Shown here in pieces: positions 5,260-13,900 of a DNA stretch of 37,549 nucleotides. Position numbers and translations under genes: made by a program. The first letter of the stretch is position 1; every line of letters begins with the position of its first letter. The DNA is from Flintibacter muris. Its GTDB lineage: Bacteria > Bacillota > Clostridia > Oscillospirales > Oscillospiraceae. The stretch covers positions 1 to 37,549 of the forward strand of contig NZ_CALPCP010000035.1 in NCBI RefSeq assembly GCF_943192995.1. Reading direction: 5' to 3'. The notes beneath the pieces are model-generated. The model worked only from the letters and a program-made list of their open reading frames with translations. It did no database searches and was not told where the DNA came from.

Positions 5260-8167
5260 TGAAGACAACACTATGGAGCAAATGATAATCTCCATTTTGA
5301 AAGAGAATGGTTGGACATACATTCCCGCTGAGAAGCTTCCGCGTATGTATTCGGATGTTATGGTGGAGCCCATGGTGAAGGAAGCTTTGATCCGGCTGAA
5401 TCCTGAGATCGCAGCGGAACCTTCCCGTGCTGACGAGGTCATTTATAAGCTTCGAACTGTTATTTTGTCTGTACAGCCGCATAACCTGGTGACCCAGAAT
5501 GAGCTGTTTAAAAAGCTGGTGTTTGAAGAAAACTCCTTCCCCTTTGGAAAAGACGGTCGTATGGTTCCGATTCGCTTCTTTGGTACGATGCGCAAAGAGG
5601 ATATTGCCTTAAATGAATATGTCGTCACCAACCAATGGGTATATCCTCAGGCGGATGGAGGCAAACGCCTGGATATTGTGCTGCTGATCAACGGCTTTCC
5701 CATTGCGATTGGCGAACTGAAGACGCCTGTCCGCAGTGCCATTACATGGCTTGACGCCGCTGGAGATATTTCCGCATATGAGAAAAGCATTCCCGCCATG
5801 TTTGTCACAAATGTATTCAATTTTGCCACAGAGGGGAAGTGTTACCGCTACGGCTCCGTGAATATGCCCATCAATATGTGGGGACCGTGGCACACCTCTG
5901 ATCATAAGGCGGAGGGCGGCCTTGCGGATGTGAAGATCAGCATAGCAAATATGATTACACCGGAAAAGGTTATGGACATCTTCCAGTTCTTCACTATGTT
6001 CGCCACCGATAAAAAGTACCGGAAATATAAGATCATCTGCCGCTATCAACAGTTTGAGGGTGCGAATATGATCGTCAGCCGTGTCCTTGCCGGGTATCCG
6101 AAGAAAGGGCTGATCTGGCATTTCCAGGGCTCCGGCAAATCGCTGCTGATGGTATTTGCTGCGCAGAAGCTGCGTATGGTACCTGAACTCAAAAATCCTA
6201 CGGTTGTGATTGTGGATGACCGCATTGATTTGGAGACACAGATCACGGCGACCTTTAACGCCTCCGACATTCCCAATCTGACCAGCGCGTCCACCAAGGA
6301 GGAACTCTCCGCTTTCTTCCGCGGAGACATGCGGAAGATTCTGATTACAACAATTTTCAAATTTGGTGAGGTCAATGGAGAGCTGAATGCCCGAGACAAC
6401 ATCATTGTTATGGTGGACGAGGCACATCGGACCCAGGAGGGGGACCTGGGTGAGAAGATGCGCATGGCCCTTCCCAACGCGTTTTTCTTCGGTCTTACCG
6501 GTACGCCGATCAACCGGGTGGACAAAAATACCTTTTTGACCTTCGGCGCGGAGGAGGACCGCACCGGCTATATGAGCCGGTACTCTTTCTCCGACTCCAT
6601 CCGGGACGGCGCCACGCTGCCCCTGCATTTTGAGCCGGTTCCCGTGGAGCTGCATGTCAACAAAGATGAACTGGACCGGGCATTTGAGGCAATGACCGAT
6701 GAGGCAGGGCTGAGCAGGGAGGAAAAGAATGAGCTTTCCCGCCGCGTCAACATGAAGGCTATCATGTATAACCCGGCCCGCATTCGAAAGGTCTGCGAAC
6801 ATATCGCAAAGCACTTCCAATCAAAAATTGCGCCAAACGGCTACAAGGGACAAATCGTGGTTTATGACCGGGAGTGCTGCCTGATGTATAAAGCAATCCT
6901 GGACGAACTGCTTGGCGAGGATGCCACTACGATTGTTATGGATGCCAATAACGACAAGGAGGATCGCTACAGGAAATACCGCCGTGATCGTGATGCGGAG
7001 GGAAAGATCCTGGACGTGTTCCGGGACCCAAACAGCGAGCTGAAGCTGGTGATCGTCACCTCCAAGCTGCTGACCGGGTTTGATGCTCCTATTTTGCAGG
7101 CGATGTATCTGGATAAACCCATGAAGGATCACACGCTGCTGCAGGCGATCTGCCGTACAAACCGCACATATGATCAAGGGAAAACCCATGGATTGATCGT
7201 TGATTATATTGGAATTTTTGACGATGTGGCGAAGGCTCTTGATTTTGACGAGACCAGTATACGCCAAATCATCACCAATATCGAGGAGATTAAAAAGCAG
7301 CTGCCGACGCTGATGAAAAAATGCCTTGGCTATTTTATGGGGGTCGATCGTACCATAGAGGGCTGGGAAGGACTGATGGCGGCCCAGGAATGTCTCCCCA
7401 CCAACAAGGAAAAGGATACCTTTGCCGCCGACTATCGTGTGCTGAACCGGGCTTGGGACGCTCTGTCGCCGGATATCTTCTTGAACGCATACAAGTCGGA
7501 TTACCAGTGGCTGTCCCGTGTCTACGAATCCGTCAAACCCACCGACGGCAGAGGGGGTCTGATTTGGGCCTCCCTTGGGGCCAAGACCATTGAGCTGGTT
7601 CATCAGAATGTTACGGTCGGCGAGACTGACGAAGATATGGACATTCTTGCCATGGACGCTGACCTGATTGATGATTTTCTGGAGAAGCAGAAGGATTTAA
7701 AAAAAGCGGCAAAAAAGGTTGAGATCAGCCTTGTGGCAAAGATTCTGAACCATGCCCAAGACCCCAAATTTATCCGGCTGGGTGAGAAGTTGGAAGCCCT
7801 GCGCGAGAAACATGAACAGGGTCTTGTTACCAGCATTGAATTTTTGAAGCTTCTTTTGGAACTGGCGAAGGAAGCAGCTCGGGCGGAGAAAGATGTCGTT
7901 CCGGAGCAGGAAATTGATAAAGGGATCGCCGCCTTGACGGAGCTGTTCAATGGTGTGAGGAACAAAAATACGCCTGTCATTGTAGAGCGCATCGTTGCTG
8001 ATATTGACAGCATTGTGAAAATTGTCCGCTTCGATGGCTGGCAGAGCACAACGGCCGGCAAGCAGGAGGTCAAGAAGGCCCTTCGCAGTGTAGTCTGGAT
8101 CAAGTATAAGATCAAAGACAAGGATGTCTTTGACAAGGCGTACAGCTACATCGAGCAATATTATTGA
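5243..8167 (+). CDS. hsdR: Type I restriction enzyme R subunit (HsdR)
   Basis: This 974-residue protein is the motor and nuclease subunit of a type I restriction system. The N-terminal PD-(D/E)XK nuclease is visible as D144 (R-L-D-I-V-L) and E158-L-K160 (I-G-E-L-K-T-P). The SF2 helicase follows, with Walker A Q-G-S-G-K-S at 295-300, D-E-A-H at 392-395, T-G-T-P at 419-422, and the later S-K-L-L-T-G-F-D-A-P and Q-A-I-C-R-T-N-R motifs. The C-terminal helical part, rich in charged residues, would contact HsdM/HsdS. All key catalytic residues are present and there is no interruption, so it should be active. GGGGGAAGG lies just before the ATG at 5243, which is inside the end of mutT. The next gene starts 18 bases after the stop. 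Confidence 0.95.
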   Translation: MKALFNEDNTMEQMIISILKENGWTYIPAEKLPRMYSDVMVEPMVKEALIRLNPEIAAEPSRADEVIYKLRTVILSVQPHNLVTQNELFKKLVFEENSFPFGKDGRMVPIRFFGTMRKEDIALNEYVVTNQWVYPQADGGKRLDIVLLINGFPIAIGELKTPVRSAITWLDAAGDISAYEKSIPAMFVTNVFNFATEGKCYRYGSVNMPINMWGPWHTSDHKAEGGLADVKISIANMITPEKVMDIFQFFTMFATDKKYRKYKIICRYQQFEGANMIVSRVLAGYPKKGLIWHFQGSGKSLLMVFAAQKLRMVPELKNPTVVIVDDRIDLETQITATFNASDIPNLTSASTKEELSAFFRGDMRKILITTIFKFGEVNGELNARDNIIVMVDEAHRTQEGDLGEKMRMALPNAFFFGLTGTPINRVDKNTFLTFGAEEDRTGYMSRYSFSDSIRDGATLPLHFEPVPVELHVNKDELDRAFEAMTDEAGLSREEKNELSRRVNMKAIMYNPARIRKVCEHIAKHFQSKIAPNGYKGQIVVYDRECCLMYKAILDELLGEDATTIVMDANNDKEDRYRKYRRDRDAEGKILDVFRDPNSELKLVIVTSKLLTGFDAPILQAMYLDKPMKDHTLLQAICRTNRTYDQGKTHGLIVDYIGIFDDVAKALDFDETSIRQIITNIEEIKKQLPTLMKKCLGYFMGVDRTIEGWEGLMAAQECLPTNKEKDTFAADYRVLNRAWDALSPDIFLNAYKSDYQWLSRVYESVKPTDGRGGLIWASLGAKTIELVHQNVTVGETDEDMDILAMDADLIDDFLEKQKDLKKAAKKVEISLVAKILNHAQDPKFIRLGEKLEALREKHEQGLVTSIEFLKLLLELAKEAARAEKDVVPEQEIDKGIAALTELFNGVRNKNTPVIVERIVADIDSIVKIVRFDGWQSTTAGKQEVKKALRSVVWIKYKIKDKDVFDKAYSYIEQYY

Positions 8168-8185
8168 TGGGAGGCAGGTGGAACT

Positions 8186-10603
8186 ATGATCGGCGCAATC
8201 ATTGGAGATATTGTGGGCTCCAGATTTGAGTGGAACAACCACCGCTCCAAGGACTTTGACCTGATGCCGCACCAGTGTTTCTTTACGGATGATTCCATCA
8301 TGTCATTGGCCGTATGCGACGCGCTGATGCGCTGCCGACCGGATTTTACCGGTCTGGGAGAGCAGGCAGTCCGCTCCATGCAGGAGATTGGCCGCCCGTA
8401 TCCGAACAGCGGCTATGGTGGATCTTTTTACAGGTGGATGTATTCCGATCATCCGAAGCCTTACAACAGCTTTGGAAACGGCGCCGCCATGCGGGTAAGC
8501 GGCTGCGGGTATGCGGCAAGGTCTCTTGAAGAGGCAAAAGCCCTCTCCAAAGCGGTGACCGAGGTGACCCATAACCATCCGGAGGGAATCAAAGGCGCCG
8601 AGGCCACTGCTGCTACGGTTTATCTCGCCCGCACCGGAAAAAGCCTGCTGGAAATTCAGGACTATATCACGAAGAACTACTACCCGATTGATTTCACGCT
8701 GGATTCCATCCGTGGTACCTATCAGTTCAACGAGACCTGTCAGGATACCGTGCCCCAGGCGCTGGAGGCTTTTTTTGAGTCCACCGGCTTTGAAGACGCC
8801 ATCCGGAACGCAATCTCTATCGGCGGCGACAGTGATACCCTGGCGGCGATTACCGGGGCGGTTGCAGAGGCCTATTACGGTGTACCCGCTCCCATGCGGA
8901 AACTGGCCCTGACCTTTTTAGACAAGCGCCTTTTAAAAGTCCTCATGGATTTTGAGGGTATCTATCCGGCGAAAGCGGAAAAAGCAGGTGAGGCCGGAAA
9001 CGTCGGAATTCGATCTCCGGAGCGCGCTGGAATCAAAGCCAGCAAGCGTTCTGAAATCATGCAGCTTGCCTTTGATTTTGCTGACGAGGATGCCGCAAAC
9101 AGCACATCAGTTTCCGAGGAGACCACCAGCCAGAAACTGTTTTCTCACTTGTTTGAGGCGTGCAATATCCTGCGGGGCCCCATCAACCAGGACGAATACA
9201 AAAGCTATGTGACACCGATTCTGTTTTTCAAACGACTTTCCGACGTCTATGACGAGGAGACCCAGGCTACGCTGGAGGAATCCGGCGGGGATGAGGAATA
9301 TGCCGCTTTCCCGGAGAACCACCGCTTTGTGATCCCAGAGGGATGCCATTGGCAGGATGTCCGGGAGGCGAGCATGGATGTGGGTGTTGCCATTGTAAAT
9401 GCTATGAACGGGATTGAGCGGGCGAACCCCGATACATTGAGCGGGGTATTCTCCAGCTTTGATGACGCAAACTGGACGGATAAGTCAAAGCTATCCGACG
9501 AGCGGCTGAAAAATTTGATCGAGCATATGTCCAAAATAAAGGTTGGCAACAACAATTATTCTGCCGACGTGATGGGGGACAGTTATGAGTTCCTGATCAA
9601 GAAATTCGCGGATTTATCAAAAAAGAACGCCGGCGAATTTTACACCCCACGCTCCATTGTTAAGCTGATGATTATGTTGCTGGCCCCGCAGGTGGGCGAG
9701 TCGGTGTATGACCCCGCCTGCGGCACAGGCGGTATGCTGATTGAAGCGATTCGTTACATGAAGGGTGACAAGCGAACCTACGGCCGAATCTATGGTCAAG
9801 AAAAGAATCTGGCCACCTCCGCCATTGCCAGGATGAACCTGTTTCTGCATGGCGCAAGAGATTTTAACGTGACCCAGGGGGACACACTGCGAAGCCCTAA
9901 TTATCTCTGGCGGGGCAGCCTGCAAACCTTTGACTGTGTGGTGGCGAATCCCCCCTTTTCCTTGAAAAACTGGGGGGCGGAGCAGTTTAGCAGCGATATC
10001 TACGGGCGCAACTTCTGGGGTTGCCCCACGGACTCCAACGGAGACTTCGCGTGGCTCCAGCACATGGTCAAATCCATGGATCCCAAGACAGGCCGGTGCG
10101 CTGTCGTCCTGCCCCAAGGCGTCCTGTTCCGGGGTGGAAAAGAGGGAGAGATCCGAAAGCAGTTGGTAGAGTCCGACAAGCTGGAGGGTGTGATCACACT
10201 CACCGGCGGCGTTTTCTACTCCACCGGCGTTTCCGCCTGCATCCTCTTTTTGAACAACAACAAAAGTGCGGAGCACCGCAGAAAGGTTTGCCTGATTGAC
10301 GCCTCCGGCATCTACACACCTCAGCGAGCACAGAATGTTATGACTGAGGAAGATATTCAAAGAGTCTATTCCCTTTACTCGGCCTATGAAGATGTGATCG
10401 AGCGCGTCAAAATAGCAACGGTTGCCGATATACGGGAAAAAGACTACACTCTTGCCATTAACAACTACATTGAGAAAAAAGAGCAGGAAACAATTCCCCC
10501 AGAGGAAGTACGCAGACAGTATTTTGAGGCTTATGAGGCTATGCTCCGGGCCGAGGAAAAGATGAAAAAGCTTCTGCTGGAGGGAGGGTACGTCAGTGAA
10601 TAA
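8186..10603 (+). CDS. ADP-ribosylglycohydrolase-HsdM fusion methyltransferase
   Basis: One uninterrupted 805-residue frame joins two enzymes. Residues 1-262 form a full ADP-ribosylglycohydrolase (ARH/DraG) domain, with G-D-I-V-G-S-R at 7-13, the metal-binding T34-D35-D36, G-N-G-A-A-M-R at 98-104, H-N-H-P-E-G at 129-134 and I-G-G-D-S-D-T at 212-218. The metal ligands are intact, so hydrolase activity is expected. A polar linker (about 263-312) follows. Residues 315-805 are a complete HsdM: helical N-domain, motif I D-P-A-C-G-T-G-G at 509-516 and catalytic N-P-P-F at 588-591, for N6-adenine methylation. The ATG at 8186 has GGGAGG upstream, while an internal Met at 292 has no ribosome binding site. 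ARH domains remove ADP-ribose from proteins or nucleic acid; why one is tied to a restriction methyltransferase is unknown to me. Confidence 0.9.
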   Translation: MIGAIIGDIVGSRFEWNNHRSKDFDLMPHQCFFTDDSIMSLAVCDALMRCRPDFTGLGEQAVRSMQEIGRPYPNSGYGGSFYRWMYSDHPKPYNSFGNGAAMRVSGCGYAARSLEEAKALSKAVTEVTHNHPEGIKGAEATAATVYLARTGKSLLEIQDYITKNYYPIDFTLDSIRGTYQFNETCQDTVPQALEAFFESTGFEDAIRNAISIGGDSDTLAAITGAVAEAYYGVPAPMRKLALTFLDKRLLKVLMDFEGIYPAKAEKAGEAGNVGIRSPERAGIKASKRSEIMQLAFDFADEDAANSTSVSEETTSQKLFSHLFEACNILRGPINQDEYKSYVTPILFFKRLSDVYDEETQATLEESGGDEEYAAFPENHRFVIPEGCHWQDVREASMDVGVAIVNAMNGIERANPDTLSGVFSSFDDANWTDKSKLSDERLKNLIEHMSKIKVGNNNYSADVMGDSYEFLIKKFADLSKKNAGEFYTPRSIVKLMIMLLAPQVGESVYDPACGTGGMLIEAIRYMKGDKRTYGRIYGQEKNLATSAIARMNLFLHGARDFNVTQGDTLRSPNYLWRGSLQTFDCVVANPPFSLKNWGAEQFSSDIYGRNFWGCPTDSNGDFAWLQHMVKSMDPKTGRCAVVLPQGVLFRGGKEGEIRKQLVESDKLEGVITLTGGVFYSTGVSACILFLNNNKSAEHRRKVCLIDASGIYTPQRAQNVMTEEDIQRVYSLYSAYEDVIERVKIATVADIREKDYTLAINNYIEKKEQETIPPEEVRRQYFEAYEAMLRAEEKMKKLLLEGGYVSE

Positions 10604-12095
10604 ACGAATCACCATTGAGGAATTACAGTCCTATCTGTGGAACTCCGCCGTCCTCCTCCGCACAAATATTGACGCGGGAGCCTATAAGCAGTACATATTC
10701 CCGCTGCTGTTCTTTAAGCGAATCTGTGATGTGTACGATGAGGAGACCGCCGCAGCGCAGGAGGAATACGGCGAAGATGCCGCTGAGTTTGATGAGCGTG
10801 AACTTCATACATTTATCGTTCCCGAGGGCAGCCACTGGAATGACGTCCATGCAGTTTCAGAAAATGTCGGCGTGGCAATCGTGGAGGCGTTCCGAAAAGT
10901 TGAAAACGCCAATTCCGATAAATTACAAGGGATTTTTGGCGATGGGGCATGGATCAATAAAAACCGTCTGCCGGACCGTTTACTGAAAGACCTGCTGGAG
11001 CATTTCAGTACCAGGACGCTCTCCATCGCAAACTGCCCAGAGGATGAGCTTGGCCAGGGATACGAGTATCTCATCAAAAAATTCGCAGATGACAGTGGTC
11101 ACACAGCGCAGGAGTTTTACACCAACCGGACCGTTGTCCATCTGATGACGGAGATGCTCCGTCCAGAATCGGGGGAGTCCATTTACGACCCCACCTGCGG
11201 CAGCGCCGGTATGCTGATCTCCGCGATTGCTTACCTGAAAGAGCAGGGGAAGGAATGGCGCAATGTTGCGGTCTTCGGACAGGAGATTAACGCACTGACC
11301 TCCGCCATCGGAAAGATGAACCTGTTTCTCCACGGCGTCAAGGACTTCCGCATTGTAAACGGCGATACCCTGGCCACACCCGCGTTTATTGAAAACGGCA
11401 GGCTGCGGCAGTTTGACCTGGTTCTGGCCAATCCGCCATATTCCATCAGCCAATGGGATCGCGCCGCCTTTGAGAGTGACAAATATGGCCGCAACTTCCT
11501 GGGAGTGCCGCCCCAAGGGCGGGCGGACTATGCTTTTTTGCAGCATATCATTACCAGCCTGAAGGAGGAGACCGGGCGGTGCGCGATTTTGTTTCCCCAC
11601 GGCGTTCTGTTTCGCAACGAGGAGAGCGCCATGCGGGAGAAGCTGGTGCGCAGTGACCGCGTCGAATGCGTGATCGGTCTGGCGGCAAACCTGTTTTACA
11701 ACTCCCCCATGGAGGCCTGCATCATGATCTGCCGCATGAATAAGCGCCCGGAGCGGCGGGGACAGGTGCTTTTCATCAACGCGGTAAACGAGGTGGAGCG
11801 AAAAAATGCGCAAAGCTATTTGGAGGACCGGCATATCCAGAAGATTGCCAAAGCCTATCACCAGTATTCTGATGAGGCTGGTTTCGCGCGGGTAGCCACC
11901 ATACAAGATATTGCGGATCACAACTTTTCCCTCAGTATTCCCCTCTATGTCAAGCAGGAAACTGAGATGGCGGAGACGGATACCCGCTCCGTTCAGGAAC
12001 ATTATGACAGCTGGATGGCCGCCTCGGAAACCATGAAGCTGAGTTATAAGAAGCTGAATTCACTTTTGGGAAAGGGGGCGCAGGAAGGTGAGTAA
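10596..12095 (+). CDS. hsdM: Second type I methyltransferase subunit (HsdM)
   Basis: A 499-residue HsdM of normal length, starting at GTG 10596 after GGAGGGAGGG and overlapping the fusion gene by eight bases. It has the N-terminal helical domain (residues 8-135), SAM-binding motif D-P-T-C-G-S-A-G-M at 198-206 and catalytic N-P-P-Y at 279-282. It is clearly homologous to the C-terminal half of the preceding fusion protein, with shared blocks such as Y-K-x-Y-I/V-x-P-x-L-F-F-K-R and L-I-K-K-F-A-D, but it is well diverged (G-T-G-G against G-S-A-G in motif I, NPPF against NPPY). The two are therefore not a recent duplication. Type I methyltransferases carry two HsdM per HsdS, so a mixed complex with one copy of each is possible. 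Confidence 0.93.
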   Translation: MNKRITIEELQSYLWNSAVLLRTNIDAGAYKQYIFPLLFFKRICDVYDEETAAAQEEYGEDAAEFDERELHTFIVPEGSHWNDVHAVSENVGVAIVEAFRKVENANSDKLQGIFGDGAWINKNRLPDRLLKDLLEHFSTRTLSIANCPEDELGQGYEYLIKKFADDSGHTAQEFYTNRTVVHLMTEMLRPESGESIYDPTCGSAGMLISAIAYLKEQGKEWRNVAVFGQEINALTSAIGKMNLFLHGVKDFRIVNGDTLATPAFIENGRLRQFDLVLANPPYSISQWDRAAFESDKYGRNFLGVPPQGRADYAFLQHIITSLKEETGRCAILFPHGVLFRNEESAMREKLVRSDRVECVIGLAANLFYNSPMEACIMICRMNKRPERRGQVLFINAVNEVERKNAQSYLEDRHIQKIAKAYHQYSDEAGFARVATIQDIADHNFSLSIPLYVKQETEMAETDTRSVQEHYDSWMAASETMKLSYKKLNSLLGKGAQEGE

Positions 12096-12672
12096 GGTTT
12101 TGCTTGGCGATGTGGCCGAGGAACGCAGGGAGACCTGTAGAGGCAATAAAGATGGGTATCCCACGGTTGGACTCGAGCATTTAACACCAGAGGAAATCAC
12201 ACTTACTTCTTGGGATGAGGGTAGTGATAACACCTTTACAAAAATGTTCCGTAAAGGGGATGTGCTTTTTGGTCGCCGTCGGGCTTACCTGAAAAAAGCT
12301 GCTGTTGCGCCGTTTGATGGAATCTGCTCTGGTGACATTACAGTTATTGAGGCGAAGCCAAACTATCTCCTTCCTGAATTACTGCCTTTTATCATTCAAA
12401 ATGATGCTTTGTTTAGTTTTGCCGTAGAAAAATCGGCGGGTTCACTTTCTCCCCGTGTCAAGTGGGAACACCTGAAAAGTTATGAGTTTGAGTTGCCGAA
12501 TATGGACAAGCAGCGTGAACTTGCGGAACTCTTGTGGGCGATGGATGATACAAAGAAATCCTATCAACAGCTCATTGCTGCTACGGATGAGTTGGTGAAA
12601 TCTCAATTTATCGATTCTGTAAGCTGCAAAGCTTTCCCCATTCATTCCACCTCTACAAGGAGGTGTGCGTGA
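12088..12672 (+). CDS. Truncated HsdS with a single target recognition domain
   Basis: The frame starts at GTG 12088, inside the end of hsdM, and encodes 194 residues. Residues 1-140 form one target recognition domain (K-G-D-V-L-F-G-R-R-R-A-Y, then S-A-G-S-L-S-P-R). The helical conserved region follows (Q-R-E-L-A-E-L-L-W-A-M-D-D to T-D-E-L-V-K-S-Q-F-I, about 146-175). Directly after S-Q-F-I, encoded by the 14-base repeat at 12601-12614, similarity to HsdS stops and 20 unrelated residues end the protein. It is thus an N-terminal HsdS half. Half-length HsdS can form dimers that recognise palindromic sites, so it may work as is. It may instead be a stored module waiting for a C-terminal half. 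It ends at the start of the next hsdS. Confidence 0.85.
   Translation: MSKVLLGDVAEERRETCRGNKDGYPTVGLEHLTPEEITLTSWDEGSDNTFTKMFRKGDVLFGRRRAYLKKAAVAPFDGICSGDITVIEAKPNYLLPELLPFIIQNDALFSFAVEKSAGSLSPRVKWEHLKSYEFELPNMDKQRELAELLWAMDDTKKSYQQLIAATDELVKSQFIDSVSCKAFPIHSTSTRRCA
12601..12614 (+). repeat. Putative hsdS recombination core, copy 1
   Basis: TCTCAATTTATCGA, in the frame encoding S-Q-F-I, is identical to the copy at 13191-13204; its first nine bases recur at 14904-14912. Similarity between hsdS modules changes abruptly here, so it marks the exchange point. Confidence 0.6.
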
Positions 12673-13826
12673 TGGCGAAATATCGTTTTGAACAGATTGC
12701 GATCAATAGCAAGGAAAAGAAAAAGCCTGCTGAGGAAGATCGCTTTACTTATATCGGCTTGGAGCATTTGGATACTGGCAGTTTGAATGTTACACGCTTC
12801 GGCTCAGACGTTGCTCCTATCGGCGAAAAGCTGGTTATGAGGAAAGGCGACGTCCTGTTTGGAAAACGTAGAGCCTATCAGAAGAAAGTTGCTATTGCAC
12901 CTTTTGATGGTATATTCTCTGCACATGGCATGGTTCTTAGGCCTCAAGAAAAGGTTGTTGACAGGAAATTCTTCCCTCTGTTTATCAGCTCCGACTACTT
13001 TTTAGATGCTGCCATCAAAATATCGGTAGGTTCTTTGTCGCCAACAATTAACTGGCGCGACCTGAAAGATTTGGAATTTGAACTGCCGGATTTAGACACA
13101 CAAAAGGAATTGGCAGAGGTATTATGGGCTATCAATGATACAATAGAAAGCTATAAAAAGTTGATTTCTGTTACAGATGAGCTTGTTAAGTCTCAATTTA
13201 TCGAGTGGTTTGGAGATCCAGCTTGGAATACTCTGAAGTTACCTATATCAACAATTGGACAAGAAACAGAATGTATTGTTGCAGGACAGTGCCTAAATGG
13301 AAGTCCAGGTGTTCTTCGGCAAGGTGAAAAAGCTGTTTTGAAAGTTAGTGCAGTTACCTATGGCTATTTCAAAGAGGACGAATACAAAGTATTATATGAT
13401 GTAAAGCAGGTAAGCAAAGGAATATGCCCCATGAAGGGAGATTTGCTTTTTAGTCGTGCAAATACAAGAGAATATGTTGGTGCAACAGCTTTGATTGATG
13501 AAGATTATCCTAATTTATTCCTTCCAGATAAGCTCTGGAAACTTGTATTCAAGGAAAGCATCCATCCTGTCTTTGCAAAACATTTTTTGAGTCATCCATC
13601 TATGCGCAAGGTACTATCCGAGATGGCTACAGGAACAAGTGGGTCAATGTATAACATATCTATGGATAAGCTGCGATCTTTGAAAATAATAGTACCAAAT
13701 CATTCAGCACAGGAGCAATTTGTTGAATTTGCCCGCCAGAGCGATAAATCAAAATTTGAACTGGAACAAGCCCTTTCAGAATTGACCGCCACCTACAAAC
13801 GTATCATTTCCGAGCAACTCGGCTGA
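12672..13826 (+). CDS. hsdS: HsdS specificity subunit with two target recognition domains
   Basis: This 384-residue protein starts at ATG 12672, eight bases after AAGGAGG. TRD1 covers residues 1-135 and resembles that of the preceding half gene. The central conserved helix (Q-K-E-L-A-E-V-L-W-A to D-E-L-V-K-S-Q-F-I-E-W-F-G-D-P) spans 145-184. TRD2 covers about 185-345, and the distal conserved region R-Q-S-D-K-S-K-F-E-L-E-Q-A-L-S-E-L-T-A-T-Y is near the C-terminus. This is the only complete hsdS in the locus and is presumably the one expressed with HsdM and HsdR. The join between the halves contains the 14-base repeat at 13191-13204. A recombinase gene and a spare C-terminal half follow, so TRD2 is probably exchangeable. 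Confidence 0.9.
   Translation: MAKYRFEQIAINSKEKKKPAEEDRFTYIGLEHLDTGSLNVTRFGSDVAPIGEKLVMRKGDVLFGKRRAYQKKVAIAPFDGIFSAHGMVLRPQEKVVDRKFFPLFISSDYFLDAAIKISVGSLSPTINWRDLKDLEFELPDLDTQKELAEVLWAINDTIESYKKLISVTDELVKSQFIEWFGDPAWNTLKLPISTIGQETECIVAGQCLNGSPGVLRQGEKAVLKVSAVTYGYFKEDEYKVLYDVKQVSKGICPMKGDLLFSRANTREYVGATALIDEDYPNLFLPDKLWKLVFKESIHPVFAKHFLSHPSMRKVLSEMATGTSGSMYNISMDKLRSLKIIVPNHSAQEQFVEFARQSDKSKFELEQALSELTATYKRIISEQLG
13191..13204 (+). repeat. Putative hsdS recombination core, copy 2
   Basis: TCTCAATTTATCGA in the central conserved region of the intact hsdS, in the same reading frame as copies 1 and 3. The following bases GAG-TGGTTTGGAGATCCAG are similar to those after copy 3 but not after copy 1. 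Confidence 0.6.
13733..13758 (+). repeat. 26-bp direct repeat in hsdS distal conserved region, copy 1
   Basis: A 26-base stretch starting CCGCCAGAGCGATAAATC, coding for R-Q-S-D-K-S-K-F, is identical to 15434-15459 in the spare hsdS cassette. Together with the TCTCAATTT core it brackets each C-terminal TRD module. Confidence 0.85.
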
Positions 13827-13844
13827 AAAACAGGGTCATGGAGT

Positions 13845-13880
13845 TTCCTCCGGCTCGTGGGTACGCCTCAAACGGAGGAA
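13845..13880. promoter_or_regulatory. Inverted repeat upstream of the recombinase gene
   Basis: TTCCTCCG (13845-13852) and CGGAGGAA (13873-13880) are exact reverse complements with a 20-base loop in the 74-base spacer between hsdS and the recombinase. The right arm is itself purine-rich and lies just ahead of the AGGAGG ribosome binding site, so it could modulate translation of the recombinase. Confidence 0.35.
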
Positions 13881-13900
13881 TACGACAAGGAGGAAACACC

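Noticed and set aside
5609..6820. 403-codon open frame on the minus strand inside hsdR
   Set aside because: It is the mirror of a GC-rich real gene with all helicase motifs on the plus strand. The antisense product shows no domain and no ribosome binding site.
9059..10603. Separate hsdM gene starting at an internal ATG of the fusion
   Set aside because: The internal ATG has no ribosome binding site and the frame is continuous from 8186, which has a good one, so a fusion protein is the simpler reading.
9617..10615. 332-codon open frame on the minus strand inside the HsdM part of the fusion gene
   Set aside because: Opposite to a conserved methyltransferase domain; no ribosome binding site and no family match.
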